From JAGVSR01 sp963742405 (GTDB lineage: Bacteria > Pseudomonadota > Alphaproteobacteria > Rhizobiales > Hyphomicrobiaceae): a stretch of 64,000 bases of DNA. The DNA is taken from positions 248,001 to 312,000 of the forward strand of contig CAVUMB010000004.1 of the NCBI GenBank assembly GCA_963742405.1. The letters run 5' to 3'. Below, one piece after another: positions 14,907 through 24,147 of the stretch. How positions within the stretch are numbered: the stretch's first letter is position 1; each line of letters begins with the position of its first letter. The notes below the pieces were generated by a model that was not told the origin of the DNA, did not search any database, and was given only the letters and a program-made list of their open reading frames with translations. The position numbers were made by a program, and so were the translations under genes.

Positions 14907-15463
14907 CTCTAACTCTCCATCTCATCGTGCGACGCTGGCCGGTTCGGCTGCCTTTTGCGGGGATCAGGCGGCCACTCAGGCCCGCCGTGCCGGTCGCCCG
15001 ACTGCTGCCCGTTGGGTCAGCGGTTCGGCCGAAAAGCCTCAGATCCTCGCGGCAGCTCAAGTTGAACCTGAGCCTGGACCCGGAACGTCCTCATTCGCCG
15101 TTTATGTTTGGGGTGCAACTAACTCCGCTCCCCTCCGATGGCCGGAAGCAAGCATCGCAAATCGAGGGGGTCAACCTAGTGAACTGAACGTCATTCAATA
15201 AAATGAGGGGTATTGGCAAAAAATGTCGTTAATTCAGTGGTGTGACGGATCTGGCACGCGACCGCACGTCGCAGAATTTTCATATTAAGTATGCTGCTGA
15301 AGGCTCTGAAACAATGGTGAAATCGCGACTTTTGTGCGGCGCGGTATCGTTGTCACACGCTCGGCCGATGCAGTTAACGGCTAGAATTCCGCTTCGAGTG
15401 GCCAACTTTCATCCGTTGCCGACGCAGTTTACATCTGGCCGACTCTGGGGAGAGCTGACGGTA
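14907..15463. other. Divergent intergenic region, 557 bases, no gene seen
   Basis: This lies between the RlpA-like gene (minus) and the chromate transporter gene (plus) and must contain both promoters. An open frame runs upstream of the transporter from 15242, but its sequence lacks any membrane pattern or family similarity, so it is not called. I see no RNA gene or clear repeat here. Confidence 0.5.
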
Positions 15464-16765
15464 ATGACCGACAACGCCACCGTCGTTTCACCGACTATCG
15501 GGGAGGCCACATGCACGTGGGCCCGCATCGGCGCGCTGTCGTTCGGCGGGCCGGCTGGGCAGATCGCCCTGATGCACAAGGTGCTGGTGGAGGAGAAACG
15601 GTGGATCGATGATCGCCGGTTTCTGAGCGGTCTCAATTTTTGCATGCTGTTGCCCGGACCAGAAGCAATGCAGCTTGCAACGTATGTGGGCTGGCGGTTG
15701 CATGGGGTGACGGGCGGGCTGGTCGCCGGTCTGCTCTTCGTGCTGCCGGGCGCGCTGTTGATGCTGGCCCTGGCACTGGGTTACGCGCACTTCGGTTCGG
15801 TGCCGATCGCAGGGGCTCTGTTTCTTGGTATCAAGGCGGCGGTGCTGGCCATTGTCGTCGAGGCGCTGCTCAGGGTTGCCAAGAAAGCGCTGCACCAGCC
15901 GGCGGACTGGGCCATCGCCCTTGGGGCCTTTATCGCGATCTTTTTCTTCGCCGTGCCGTTTCCCTTGGTCGTGATCATTGCCGGGGTGATCGGCTATCTG
16001 CGCGGTCGAGGTGCGCCCGTGCTGCCTGCGTCCACGGATGCGCGGGTGACGCCCGGCGAGACCTTGCGCACCATCGCGGTGTGGACGGCGATCTGGGTTC
16101 TGCCGCTGTTGGTAGTTGCTGCCCTGTTTGGTGAGGCTCACGTCCTGACCCAGCTTGCCTGGCTCTACTCCAAGCTCGCCCTCGTTACGTTCGGCGGCGC
16201 GTATGCGGTGCTTGCGTATCTGGCGCAGGAGGTGGTGCAGACCTACCGCTGGCTGACGCCAGGCGAGATGCTGGATGCGCTCGGGCTCGCCGAAACAACG
16301 CCAGGTCCGCTGATCCTCGTTACGGAGTTTGTGGGCACGCTGGCGGCATTTAGGCACGGCGGCGGCAATCCCATCGTCATGGGCGTGCTCGGCGCGATGG
16401 TGACGCTGTGGGCTACATTTATCCCGTGCTTCATGTGGATCTTCGCTGGTGCGCCCTACATCGAGCGGATCAACGCCATTCCCGCGCTGCGCTCGGCACT
16501 GGCGGCCATCACGTCGGCGGTGGTGGGCGTGATCTTGAACCTGACCGTATGGTTTGCGTTGCACGTTTTGTTCGGCACGCTCGATCGCATCGATACGGCA
16601 CCGTTACATTTCGAGTGGCCGCAATGGGCGACAATCCGATGGGATGCGGCGGGCCTTGCACTGCTGGCCGCCGTGCTGCTGTTCGCGCTTCACCGCGGGG
16701 TTGCGACGACGCTTGCGATCACGGGCGGTACAGCGCTGGCGTTGCATGCGCTGGGCGTCATTTGA
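15464..16765 (+). CDS. chrA: Chromate transporter (CHR family)
   Basis: A 433-residue inner-membrane protein with two homologous CHR halves. The first begins RIGALSFGGPAGQIALMHK and has LLPGPEAMQLATYVGWRLHG; the second has LALVTFGGAYAVLAYLAQE and LAETTPGPLILVTEFVGTLA. Each half has the F-G-G and P-G-P motifs of the family. Members expel chromate using the membrane potential; many chromosomal copies in unpolluted settings have unknown natural substrates, possibly sulfate-like anions. The start MTDNATVVSPTIGE at 15464 is chosen because the frame before it lacks membrane character. Confidence 0.9.
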   Translation: MTDNATVVSPTIGEATCTWARIGALSFGGPAGQIALMHKVLVEEKRWIDDRRFLSGLNFCMLLPGPEAMQLATYVGWRLHGVTGGLVAGLLFVLPGALLMLALALGYAHFGSVPIAGALFLGIKAAVLAIVVEALLRVAKKALHQPADWAIALGAFIAIFFFAVPFPLVVIIAGVIGYLRGRGAPVLPASTDARVTPGETLRTIAVWTAIWVLPLLVVAALFGEAHVLTQLAWLYSKLALVTFGGAYAVLAYLAQEVVQTYRWLTPGEMLDALGLAETTPGPLILVTEFVGTLAAFRHGGGNPIVMGVLGAMVTLWATFIPCFMWIFAGAPYIERINAIPALRSALAAITSAVVGVILNLTVWFALHVLFGTLDRIDTAPLHFEWPQWATIRWDAAGLALLAAVLLFALHRGVATTLAITGGTALALHALGVI

Positions 16766-16769
16766 TGGG

Positions 16770-17741
16770 TTAGAGCCAGCCTTTCCGGCGGAAATAGAGG
16801 TAGGGGATGACGGCGGCGAGGACCATGGCGCCGATAGCCAGAGGGTAGCCATACTCCCATTCGAGTTCCGGCATGAATTTGAAGTTCATGCCATAGATCG
16901 AAGCGACGAGCGTCGGAGGCATCAGCATGACCGCCATCACCGAGAACAGCTTGATGATCTGGTTCTGTTCGGTCGAGATCATGCCAAGTGTTGCTTCGAG
17001 CAGGAAGCCGATGCGGGTTGTCAGAAAGCGCGTGTGCTCCATGAGTGAGTGGATGTCGCGCTGAGCGACGTCGATGCGTTCAAGGATGCGCGGGTCGAAC
17101 CCCCGCTCGCGGCCGCTGTCTCGGAAAAAGTGCATGGTCCGGTCCAGTGATGTCGAGCTTTCCAGAACGCGTGAGACAAGGTCGCCTTCCTTGCCGGTGT
17201 TCTTCAAAATAACATCGAGCCGGCGCGTGCTGTCGCGGCGGTTGGTGTTGAGGTTGAACAGACTTTGGGTCAGCTTGTCGACGTCGTCTTGAATGCGTTC
17301 GATGACGTCGGCGGTGCGCTGCACGATCGTTTCGATAAGACCCATCATGATGGCGCCGCCCGACGTGCAGACCACGCTACCTTTTTCCGCTCGTGCGACG
17401 AACATGGGGAAGGCCTTGGGCTCAACGTAACGGACCGTAATCAGCATGTTGTCTTTAAGGATGAATGTAACACTCGACGACGCCGGCGTGATCTTGTCGG
17501 GGAAATAGATGATGAAGGTCGTCATGAACGTGGCGCCGTCTTCCTCGTAGAAACGGCTCGAGGCTTCGATTTCGCGGACTTCGTCACGTGTGGGGACGTC
17601 CAGACCGATGGCGCGCTCGATCATGGCCTCGTCGTCCTGCGTCGGGTTGACGAGATCGACCCAGATCGTTTCGGGTGCGAGCGTGCCGCCGTCCGGCTGG
17701 CGGATCAAGGCGCCATTCCGGCAATTATAGATGTTGATCAT
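16770..17741 (-). CDS. corA: CorA-family magnesium/divalent cation transporter
   Basis: A 323-residue channel subunit. A large cytosolic alpha/beta and coiled-coil domain (residues 1-about 255) is followed by two C-terminal membrane helices. The first helix ends in the signature YGMNF, which forms the Mg2+ selectivity site in the CorA pentamer, followed by FMPELEWEYGYPLAI in the periplasmic loop and a basic tail RRKGWL. It imports Mg2+ (or Co2+/Ni2+ in some members). The N-terminus MINIYNCRNGALI resembles alphaproteobacterial CorA-like proteins. It converges on chrA with four bases between stops. Confidence 0.93.
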   Translation of the reverse strand: MINIYNCRNGALIRQPDGGTLAPETIWVDLVNPTQDDEAMIERAIGLDVPTRDEVREIEASSRFYEEDGATFMTTFIIYFPDKITPASSSVTFILKDNMLITVRYVEPKAFPMFVARAEKGSVVCTSGGAIMMGLIETIVQRTADVIERIQDDVDKLTQSLFNLNTNRRDSTRRLDVILKNTGKEGDLVSRVLESSTSLDRTMHFFRDSGRERGFDPRILERIDVAQRDIHSLMEHTRFLTTRIGFLLEATLGMISTEQNQIIKLFSVMAVMLMPPTLVASIYGMNFKFMPELEWEYGYPLAIGAMVLAAVIPYLYFRRKGWL

Positions 17742-17871
17742 AAGCCGGCTCCTGAGACCACTGCACCGCGAATGACAAAAAGCTCATGCTGTGTCAATTG
17801 CGCAGGTCCCACACTGCCGCGTATGTTCGAACCGGCGCAGACGCTGCGCAATTGTGATCCTGGAGATAGCC

Positions 17872-18192
17872 ATGACTCGTTCGCCTCTTGCAGCCGCAAT
17901 GCTGGCTGCCGTCGCTATGCTGGCGGGTATGATAGTCGGTCCCAGCGTGGCATCGGCGGCCATCGTGTGTCGCGACGGTGCGCAACTGGTCAGCGGCAGC
18001 TATCTCATAACACCGTACTGCCAGGACATGCTGCTGGCGCAGGTGGCGCGCGAGCATGGGTTCAAGGTGTCGTTTGCAGACATCCGCGACAATCCCAACA
18101 CCAAACGCAATATCTGCGTCTACGTCGGCCGCGATATCCGGGTGCAGGAAAACTGTCTGACGGCCAACCCAACGGGTCGGCGCGGGTTTTGA
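17872..18192 (+). CDS. Small secreted hypothetical protein, 106 residues
   Basis: A signal peptide (MTRSPLAAAMLAAVAMLAGM, cleavage near ASAA) is followed by a mature domain of about 75 residues with four cysteines (IVCRDG, TPYCQD, RNICVY, QENCLT) that could form two disulfides in the periplasm. The ATG at 17872 has GGAG nearby, so longer readings are not needed. I do not recognise the family. It is an isolated single gene between two minus-strand genes. Confidence 0.72.
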   Translation: MTRSPLAAAMLAAVAMLAGMIVGPSVASAAIVCRDGAQLVSGSYLITPYCQDMLLAQVAREHGFKVSFADIRDNPNTKRNICVYVGRDIRVQENCLTANPTGRRGF

Positions 18193-18213
18193 GTGCTTAA
18201 CGCTTGATGCGTT

Positions 18214-19203
18214 TCAGGCCTTCAATCCCATCAGGCTGACGATTTCGTCGACGGCGCGCGTGGGAAAGAGGCGGCCGTCGCGGACGTCGTCCTCGATGGC
18301 TGGCAAACGAGCGGCAACCGCGGGGTTAGCTTTAACGGCTTGCAGGAGGCGATCGCTCAGCAGGTCGCGCATCCATTCGACGGCCTGACGCTTGCGACGT
18401 TCGGCGAAGGTGCCATTGTCGTGCATGAGGCGGCGATGTTCGGTGATCTTGGCCCACAATTCGTCGAGGCCCAGATTGGTGCGGCCGGAAATGGTGACGA
18501 CTGGCGGCAACCAGGCGGCTGACTTGGGCGTGAAGATTGCAATGGCGTTCTGATACTCGTTGGCGGCCCGCTTGGCGCGTGTGATGTTGTCACCGTCGGC
18601 CTTGTTGATGGCGATCATGTCGGCCAATTCGATGATCCCTTTCTTGATGCCCTGCAAATCGTCGCCGCCGCCGGCGAGCAGAAGCACAAGAAAGAAATCG
18701 ACCATATCGGCGACGGCAACTTCGGACTGACCGACCCCGACTGTTTCCACAATGACGACGTCAAAGCCGGCTGCTTCGAGGAGCACCATGGTTTCGCGCG
18801 TCTTGCGGGTGACTCCGCCGAGCGTTCCGGATGTCGGCGAGGGCCGGATGAAGGCATTCTGCAACGGTGCGAGCTGCGCCATACGGGTTTTGTCGCCAAG
18901 GATCGAGCCGCCGGTGCGCTTTGAGGTTGGGTCGACAGCAAGCACGGCGACCTTGTGTCCGGCGGCGACGAGGTTGGTGCCCAACTGATCGATCGTCGTC
19001 GATTTGCCGACCCCGGGCACCCCCGTGATCCCGAGGCGAATGGCCTTACCGGAGTAGGGCAACAGCCGCTGCAGCAAGTCTTGCGCCTCGCCATTGTGCG
19101 CGAGCTTCGTGCTTTCCACGAGCGTGATGGCGCGGGCGAGCGCCGTGCGGTCTCCGGCGAGGATGCGCTCCTGGTATTCAGCCGGAGTCAGGGTGTGGCG
19201 CAT
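18214..19203 (-). CDS. meaB: Methylmalonyl-CoA mutase-associated GTPase MeaB
   Basis: A 329-residue G3E-family GTPase that delivers adenosylcobalamin to methylmalonyl-CoA mutase or a related mutase and protects it from inactivation. It has the P-loop GVPGVGKSTTID (about residues 61-72), LAVDPTSKRTGGSILGDKTR, switch II IVETVGVGQSE, and the base-specificity motif NKADGDN. The N-terminus RALARAITLVES is typical of MeaB/ArgK. The partner mutase is not in this window. It is one of three B12-linked systems here, with the btu operon and nrdJ. Confidence 0.95.
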   Translation of the reverse strand: MRHTLTPAEYQERILAGDRTALARAITLVESTKLAHNGEAQDLLQRLLPYSGKAIRLGITGVPGVGKSTTIDQLGTNLVAAGHKVAVLAVDPTSKRTGGSILGDKTRMAQLAPLQNAFIRPSPTSGTLGGVTRKTRETMVLLEAAGFDVVIVETVGVGQSEVAVADMVDFFLVLLLAGGGDDLQGIKKGIIELADMIAINKADGDNITRAKRAANEYQNAIAIFTPKSAAWLPPVVTISGRTNLGLDELWAKITEHRRLMHDNGTFAERRKRQAVEWMRDLLSDRLLQAVKANPAVAARLPAIEDDVRDGRLFPTRAVDEIVSLMGLKA

Positions 19204-19524
19204 AGCGGAAGGTCATCCAACGGCAGTGGGAAGGGACGTGCAACCCAGTCGTATGGCCGGTTTGGCCGGAAGTTTGGCTAGGCGGCGGGCCGAGGGGCGG
19301 ACCATGTGCAGGATTTTAGCTGATCGCAAGGGGGCGCGGGTGCGTCGCGTCGCCGTTTTCACCCTGGTGCGGCCGTCGGGGCTGTGCCCTCGTGTTGGCA
19401 TCATTCAAGGCTGTTATTTGGCTGCCTTGCGATTTGCCCTTGCGTTCTGAGCGGCTAAGCTGCCGCCTCGCACACGGGAATGCCAATTAGGCCGGCGCGG
19501 TGTGCGCCGATGGGGAGACGGTGG
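19204..19524. other. Intergenic region of about 320 bases, no gene seen
   Basis: The region lies between divergent meaB and the DUF900-type hydrolase gene. Short open frames on both strands have no recognisable product. It should hold the promoters of both flanking genes; no strong hexamer pair or repeat stands out. Confidence 0.45.
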
Positions 19525-21060
19525 ATGGCCGAGTTACCGGAACTGGCGCGCTTCGGCATTGCGGCCGTGGCCGTGCTCATTCTCTTTGCGTTTGCCTGGA
19601 GCGCGACGCGGCCGATGCCCGTGGTGGCTCGTGTGCTGGCCCGGCTTTGTTTGTTGGCATTGGCAGTGCTGCCGGTCGCGCTGATGGTACTGACCGGCGA
19701 ACTGTCCATGCCAAAGATCGCTACGGCGCCTTCGCCGCCCGTTGCCGAAGCACCGACCGAGGCTGCGCCGCAACCGGTTCCCGAGGCGGCGCGAGACTCG
19801 GACGCGGCGAAGCCATCGTCGCCGGCCGCCGCGAAGAAATCGGCTGCGCCCAAGCCGGCGGAGCCTGAGGGGCCCGTGGTGAGTCAGGCGCCGGCGCCAG
19901 AAAGCGTGCCAGAAAGCTCGCCCGGGCGTGGTCTGGGCGAGGGATCGGGTGCGGCACCGCCCCCACCGCCGGCGCCCGTGACGACGCCGGCACCGGAAGG
20001 AGCTACTGCCGCCGAGGAACAGCGCACCGGGTTCGACGTCGTGCCGGTTTATTACGGCACCGACCGGGCCGAGGCAGCAACCGAGAAACGGCTCGATTAC
20101 GGATTCAGCCGTGGCCGCAAGCTGACGCTGGGTCAGGCGCTCGTAACAGTACCGAAAGCGCACGTGCAACCGACCATCGAGCGGCCATGGGCGATCCGCA
20201 TCCCTTATTTCGACGTGACACTTTACGAGGAGGCGGAGGATCCAGAAAAGCATTTCACGATGAAGGAATTGAAGGCGCAGACACGTGACGAATTCTTGGC
20301 CCTCGTTCGCGCGCGGCTGGCAAAGTCGGAGCGGTTCAAGGACCACGCACTCGTCTTCGTGCATGGCTATAACACGACGTTCGACAACGGCATTTACCGC
20401 ACCGCGCAGATTGCTTACGATCTGAAATTCGACGGCGCTCCGTTTCTTTACAGCTGGCCATCCGGCGGCGGGCTTTCGAGCTATACCTACGATCGTGAGA
20501 GCGCGGGGCAGTCGGTGCCCTACATGCGCGAATTCCTGGATCTCGTCATCAAGGAGACAGGCGCGAAGAAGGTGTCGGTCATTGCGCACAGCATGGGTAA
20601 CCAGCCGGCGCTGCAGGTGCTGCGCGACATCAAGGCTTCGTCGCCACCGGGCGTAGTCATCAGCCAGATCATTCTCGCGGCGCCTGACGTTGACCGCGAC
20701 AATTTCGAGAATATCGCCAAGGACATCCAAGGCCTTGCAAACGGTATCACGCTGTACGCCGCCTCGAACGATTTCGCGCTCGGCGTGTCGCGGCGATTTA
20801 ACGGCGGGGTGCCGCGTGCCGGCGACGTGCCCGACGGAATCCCGCTGGTGTTACCGGGTATCGACACGATCGATGTCACTGCGGTTTCGACGGACAGCTT
20901 CGGCCTCAATCATTCCGGATACGCGGAAAACAACGCGCTTCTGAATGACCTCCAGCTTCTGATCCAAACCGGTGAACGGCCGCCGAAAAAGCGAATTCCC
21001 ATCCTCGATGAGATCGTTACCCCGGCGGGCGACTTCTGGCGCTACCCGGTCACGCCGTGA
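19525..21060 (+). CDS. Membrane-anchored alpha/beta hydrolase (DUF900 type)
   Basis: A 511-residue protein. Two hydrophobic N-terminal helices (about residues 8-28 and 33-55) anchor it. A proline/alanine-rich linker (about 60-175) leads to the catalytic domain, which starts VVPVYYGTDRAEAA. This has LVFVHGYNTTFDNG (oxyanion region), the nucleophile elbow AHSMGN with Ser, LAAPDVDRDNF with an acid, and a His in GLNHSGYAEN. These are the features of the DUF900 hydrolases, whose substrates are unknown. The ATG at 19525 has GGGGAG seven bases upstream; in-frame ATGs at 19480 and 19510 are alternatives. Two genes for exported proteins follow on the same strand. Confidence 0.82.
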   Translation: MAELPELARFGIAAVAVLILFAFAWSATRPMPVVARVLARLCLLALAVLPVALMVLTGELSMPKIATAPSPPVAEAPTEAAPQPVPEAARDSDAAKPSSPAAAKKSAAPKPAEPEGPVVSQAPAPESVPESSPGRGLGEGSGAAPPPPPAPVTTPAPEGATAAEEQRTGFDVVPVYYGTDRAEAATEKRLDYGFSRGRKLTLGQALVTVPKAHVQPTIERPWAIRIPYFDVTLYEEAEDPEKHFTMKELKAQTRDEFLALVRARLAKSERFKDHALVFVHGYNTTFDNGIYRTAQIAYDLKFDGAPFLYSWPSGGGLSSYTYDRESAGQSVPYMREFLDLVIKETGAKKVSVIAHSMGNQPALQVLRDIKASSPPGVVISQIILAAPDVDRDNFENIAKDIQGLANGITLYAASNDFALGVSRRFNGGVPRAGDVPDGIPLVLPGIDTIDVTAVSTDSFGLNHSGYAENNALLNDLQLLIQTGERPPKKRIPILDEIVTPAGDFWRYPVTP

Positions 21061-21128
21061 CGGCGTCGCGTTAACGAGGTCTTAAGCCCTGTTCCATAAC
21101 GTGGCGCCTCAAAAGAGGCGGGGCAGCC

Positions 21129-21608
21129 ATGACCGGACAGACGTTTGCAGGACGATTTGGATTTTTCGAACTGGCTTTCGCGTCGCTGGCTGTTCTGGCG
21201 GCAATGGGGACTGCCACCGTTCGCGCGGACGAGGCTTACCTTTGCGATGGAGGGCGGATCGTCAAGGTAGCGTTCGGCAAACTGGAAGAGATGAAGCGCA
21301 CCGATGCCTGCATCGCGGCACATTACGGATTGAGTGTGGTCCCGCCTGCGCGGATTGAAACCGGTGCCATACCGGTAACGGAGCGACAGGCGAGCAGCCC
21401 GTCGGCTAAGACGATTGTCGCGCCGGCAAATCCGGCGGCGCTGGCGGTCGTTACTCCGGAAACGCCGGCCGCGCGAGCCCAGCCTGTGAAAACGGCCTCG
21501 ATGGAAAAAGCGCCGTCGCCGCAAGCCGCCGCCGGGACAGACTATCGCAATGTCGTTCTTCTCAATCCGGAGCCCGGTCAGCCGGCGGTTTTCCATCATG
21601 AGCAGTGA
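21129..21608 (+). CDS. Secreted hypothetical protein, 159 residues
   Basis: An N-terminal hydrophobic segment (FFELAFASLAVLAAMGTATV, followed by RADEAY) is a likely signal peptide. A small globular part follows with two cysteines (YLCDGG, DACIAA) around a lysine-rich strand (RIVKVAFGKLEEMKRTD). The C-terminal half is Ala/Pro-rich and probably disordered, ending RNVVLLNPEPGQPAVFHHEQ. I do not recognise the family. GGCGGGG upstream may serve as ribosome-binding site. It lies 68 bases after the hydrolase gene and about 100 bases before the DUF2314 gene, and may belong to an envelope cluster with them. Confidence 0.7.
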   Translation: MTGQTFAGRFGFFELAFASLAVLAAMGTATVRADEAYLCDGGRIVKVAFGKLEEMKRTDACIAAHYGLSVVPPARIETGAIPVTERQASSPSAKTIVAPANPAALAVVTPETPAARAQPVKTASMEKAPSPQAAAGTDYRNVVLLNPEPGQPAVFHHEQ

Positions 21609-21711
21609 GAACTGCTCCACCTTGGGCTCGGCATAAGGACTTCGTTTACTCGCGTTTGCGATTGTAACGGACGATTTACAGTTTTTCGGTCCATCGGTCA
21701 GGCTCATTCCC

Positions 21712-23601
21712 ATGTTCAAATCCGTGCTCGCGCGCGTTGTCTGTGCTTCAGCGGTTGCGTTGGCTATGCCGGTCCCGGTGTTGGCTCAGGAAGAGGCGCC
21801 GTCTGCCGCGGTCGAAGAGAGCGCCGATCAGGAAGTGCTGCCGCCGGGTGCGAGCAGCGACGACAGATTCGACAACAAGCTGCATGGTGGCGGGGATTCC
21901 GCAGACGAGCCGCAGCAAGCTCGTGAGGACACGCAGCCTACGTCGCGCCGCTCGGCAACGTCGGATGCCGAGGCGCGCGAAGCAGCAAAACGCGCCGAGA
22001 AAGCCCTGTTCAGCGATCCGGCCAAGGAAAAGGCCGTCGCCAACCCGCTGCTTGATGGGCGGGGCGCCGATTACTACGACCGGCGCGCCAAGGAACTCTT
22101 GAAGAACGATGCCGACAAAGGCCGCGTCGAATTGCATCCGCTGATGCAAGCTCATCCTGACGCGTACGTTGTCGTATGCACCGCTGGATGTCCGAGCGGG
22201 CTCAGTTCTTCGATCGTATCATTGCTGCCCAAGCCGCCCGTTGCGCCGGCCACGCCTGTTCCTTCCGCTCAGGGTGACCCGGCGCAAATCAGCTGCGCGG
22301 CCGGATGCGGTGCAGACGGCAAACGGTCCTTCGTCGGGGCGCCTGGAACTGCGGTAGCGGCCACTGTCGGAGAGTGGATGACGACTGTCGCCAAGGTTCC
22401 GGCGGGAGCCGGGTCGCCGGTACCGAAGGCGGTGCAGTCCGGCGACTGGATGGAGAAGATCAATCGCGAGCGCGACGTAGCCAGCAAGGCATCCGCTCCG
22501 GGCACCGTACCGGTGGCGGTGAAGGCTGCGACTGTGCCTCTGACGGCACCTGCGCCCGCCAAGTCCGATATCGCCGCCGTCGGAAAAATGACGACGAGCA
22601 AGGATGGCGTGGCGTTGCCCGTCACAAAGGCGGAAATCGCCACAGCGCCCAAGCCGACGGAGACGGCGCCCGCTGCGCCGGCGCAAAACAAGATCGCGGC
22701 GGTTGTTGCTAAGCCGGCTGATCCTGTGGCCGCAAGTCTCGCAGCCAAGACGGTTGTGAAGGCTGAGTCGGCGGTCGTAGTGGCGACGGCCAATCCCCCT
22801 ATCGTTGCCCAAGCCAAGCCGGCGGCCCTCGCCGAGAGTAAGCCGTCAACCGTTCCCCGTAGCGTCACGGATGCAGAAGTTGAAGCCGCCAAAGTCGCCG
22901 CGCCAGCCCAGACAATCGTGGCCGTCGAAGCCAAGCCCGCTGCTGTGGCCGCCGCAACGCCGCCCGCGCTGAAGCAGATTGCGGCGCTTGAGCCCGCGCC
23001 GACCGCGACGTCCCAGAAGCCGGCGACGACGTTAGCCGTCGCCGCCCCCGTGGTGACAGCGGCCGAACCAGCCAAGTCTGGCGAAAGCAAAAGCGGATCT
23101 CTATTCAAGGACAGCGCGAAGGTCGCTGCTGTTTCTCCAGCTGTTACTGAGAAACCTGCCGCAGCGGCGCCGGCCCAGACCACGCAGCTGGCGAAGGAAC
23201 GGGTTATTTCGGTCTTGTCCGAAGACAAGGACATGAATGCCGCCATTCACAAGGCGCGCGAGTCGATCGGCAAGTTCTGGAAGAGCTATGAGACGCCGGG
23301 CGCGGGCGAGACCGATCACGCGCTCAAGGTTGCCGTTGCCGGCAACGGAACGACGGAACATTTCTGGCTGACGCGCATCAAGCGCGATGGCGAGAAATTT
23401 TCCGGCGTGATCAGCAACCAGCCGCAGAGCGTCAAGACCGTCAAGATCGGGCAACGATTCCAATTCACCGCCGACATGGTTTCGGATTGGACGTTCAAGC
23501 GGCACGGCAAGCTTGTCGGCAACGAGACCATGCGCGTGCTGTTGCCGCGGATGCCGGAAGAGCAGGCGGTTGTTTACCGGCAAATGTACGAAACGCCCTG
23601 A
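21712..23601 (+). CDS. Secreted Ala/Pro-rich protein with C-terminal DUF2314 domain
   Basis: A 629-residue exported protein. A signal peptide (cleavage near VLAQEE) is followed by an acidic and charged region, a short Cys-containing segment (VVVCTAGCPS and ISCAAGCGAD, about residues 145-200), and then about 280 residues of Ala/Lys/Pro/Val-rich low-complexity sequence. The C-terminal 130 residues form a DUF2314 domain: KFWKSYETP, EHFWLTRIKRDGEKFSGVIS and MVSDWTFKRHGKLVGNETM match that family's pattern. DUF2314 has no assigned activity. The long linker could span the periplasm or wall. Gene context suggests an envelope role, which is inference. Confidence 0.8.
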   Translation: MFKSVLARVVCASAVALAMPVPVLAQEEAPSAAVEESADQEVLPPGASSDDRFDNKLHGGGDSADEPQQAREDTQPTSRRSATSDAEAREAAKRAEKALFSDPAKEKAVANPLLDGRGADYYDRRAKELLKNDADKGRVELHPLMQAHPDAYVVVCTAGCPSGLSSSIVSLLPKPPVAPATPVPSAQGDPAQISCAAGCGADGKRSFVGAPGTAVAATVGEWMTTVAKVPAGAGSPVPKAVQSGDWMEKINRERDVASKASAPGTVPVAVKAATVPLTAPAPAKSDIAAVGKMTTSKDGVALPVTKAEIATAPKPTETAPAAPAQNKIAAVVAKPADPVAASLAAKTVVKAESAVVVATANPPIVAQAKPAALAESKPSTVPRSVTDAEVEAAKVAAPAQTIVAVEAKPAAVAAATPPALKQIAALEPAPTATSQKPATTLAVAAPVVTAAEPAKSGESKSGSLFKDSAKVAAVSPAVTEKPAAAAPAQTTQLAKERVISVLSEDKDMNAAIHKARESIGKFWKSYETPGAGETDHALKVAVAGNGTTEHFWLTRIKRDGEKFSGVISNQPQSVKTVKIGQRFQFTADMVSDWTFKRHGKLVGNETMRVLLPRMPEEQAVVYRQMYETP

Positions 23602-23634
23602 TCCCGGTGACAGGTTGGCCGCAACGGTCGTGGC

Positions 23635-24066
23635 TCAGCCGGCGAGCGCGGCTTTCAGTTTGGCGGCTTGGCTGGCCAGAACATCCCCATTTTCCATGCC
23701 GCGGGCGTGCGATTTCAGCGCGACGCCTTCGTGGCGCGGGATGACGTGGACGTGCAGGTGAAACACCGTCTGGCCGGCCGGCGCTTCGTTGAACTGCATG
23801 ATGGTGATGCCGTCGGCGGCGAATGCGGATTTCGCGGCGATGGCGATCTTCTGCACGACGGGGAGCAGCCGCGCCAGCACATCCGCATCGGCATCGAGCA
23901 GATTGCGGGAGGGCTCCTTAGGAACGACGAGTGTGTGGCCTGGCGCCTGCGGCATGACATCCATGAAGGCGATGACGTCGCTGTCCTCATAAACCTTGTG
24001 CGCGGGGATTTCGCCGCGCAGGATCTTTGAAAAAATGTTGCCGTTGTCATAGGCGGCGTCCGGCAT
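23635..24066 (-). CDS. HIT-family hydrolase (Hint-like)
   Basis: A 143-residue cytosolic protein with the histidine triad HLHVHVIP (H-x-H-x-H) near residue 102. N-terminal NIFSKILRGEIPAHKVYED and VMPQAPGHTLVVPKEP are typical of the bacterial Hint branch. Such enzymes cleave adenosine phosphoramidates or other nucleoside monophosphate conjugates. The ATG at 24066 lies eight bases after GGGAG; the ATG at 24072 is too close to that site. It is followed, in reading direction, by the convergent DUF2314 gene; the FemAB-like gene is upstream on the same strand with an 80-base gap. Confidence 0.94.
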   Translation of the reverse strand: MPDAAYDNGNIFSKILRGEIPAHKVYEDSDVIAFMDVMPQAPGHTLVVPKEPSRNLLDADADVLARLLPVVQKIAIAAKSAFAADGITIMQFNEAPAGQTVFHLHVHVIPRHEGVALKSHARGMENGDVLASQAAKLKAALAG

Positions 24067-24147
24067 GACCATTACTCCCTCGGGATCGTACTGGCAGCCG
24101 AGTACGGGAAGAGCACCTTAGCCGTCAAGGCGGCACACTGGTTCGTA

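Noticed and set aside
15242..15463. Upstream extension of the chromate transporter frame.
   Set aside because: The 74 extra residues have no membrane or family character, and a normal family start exists at 15464.
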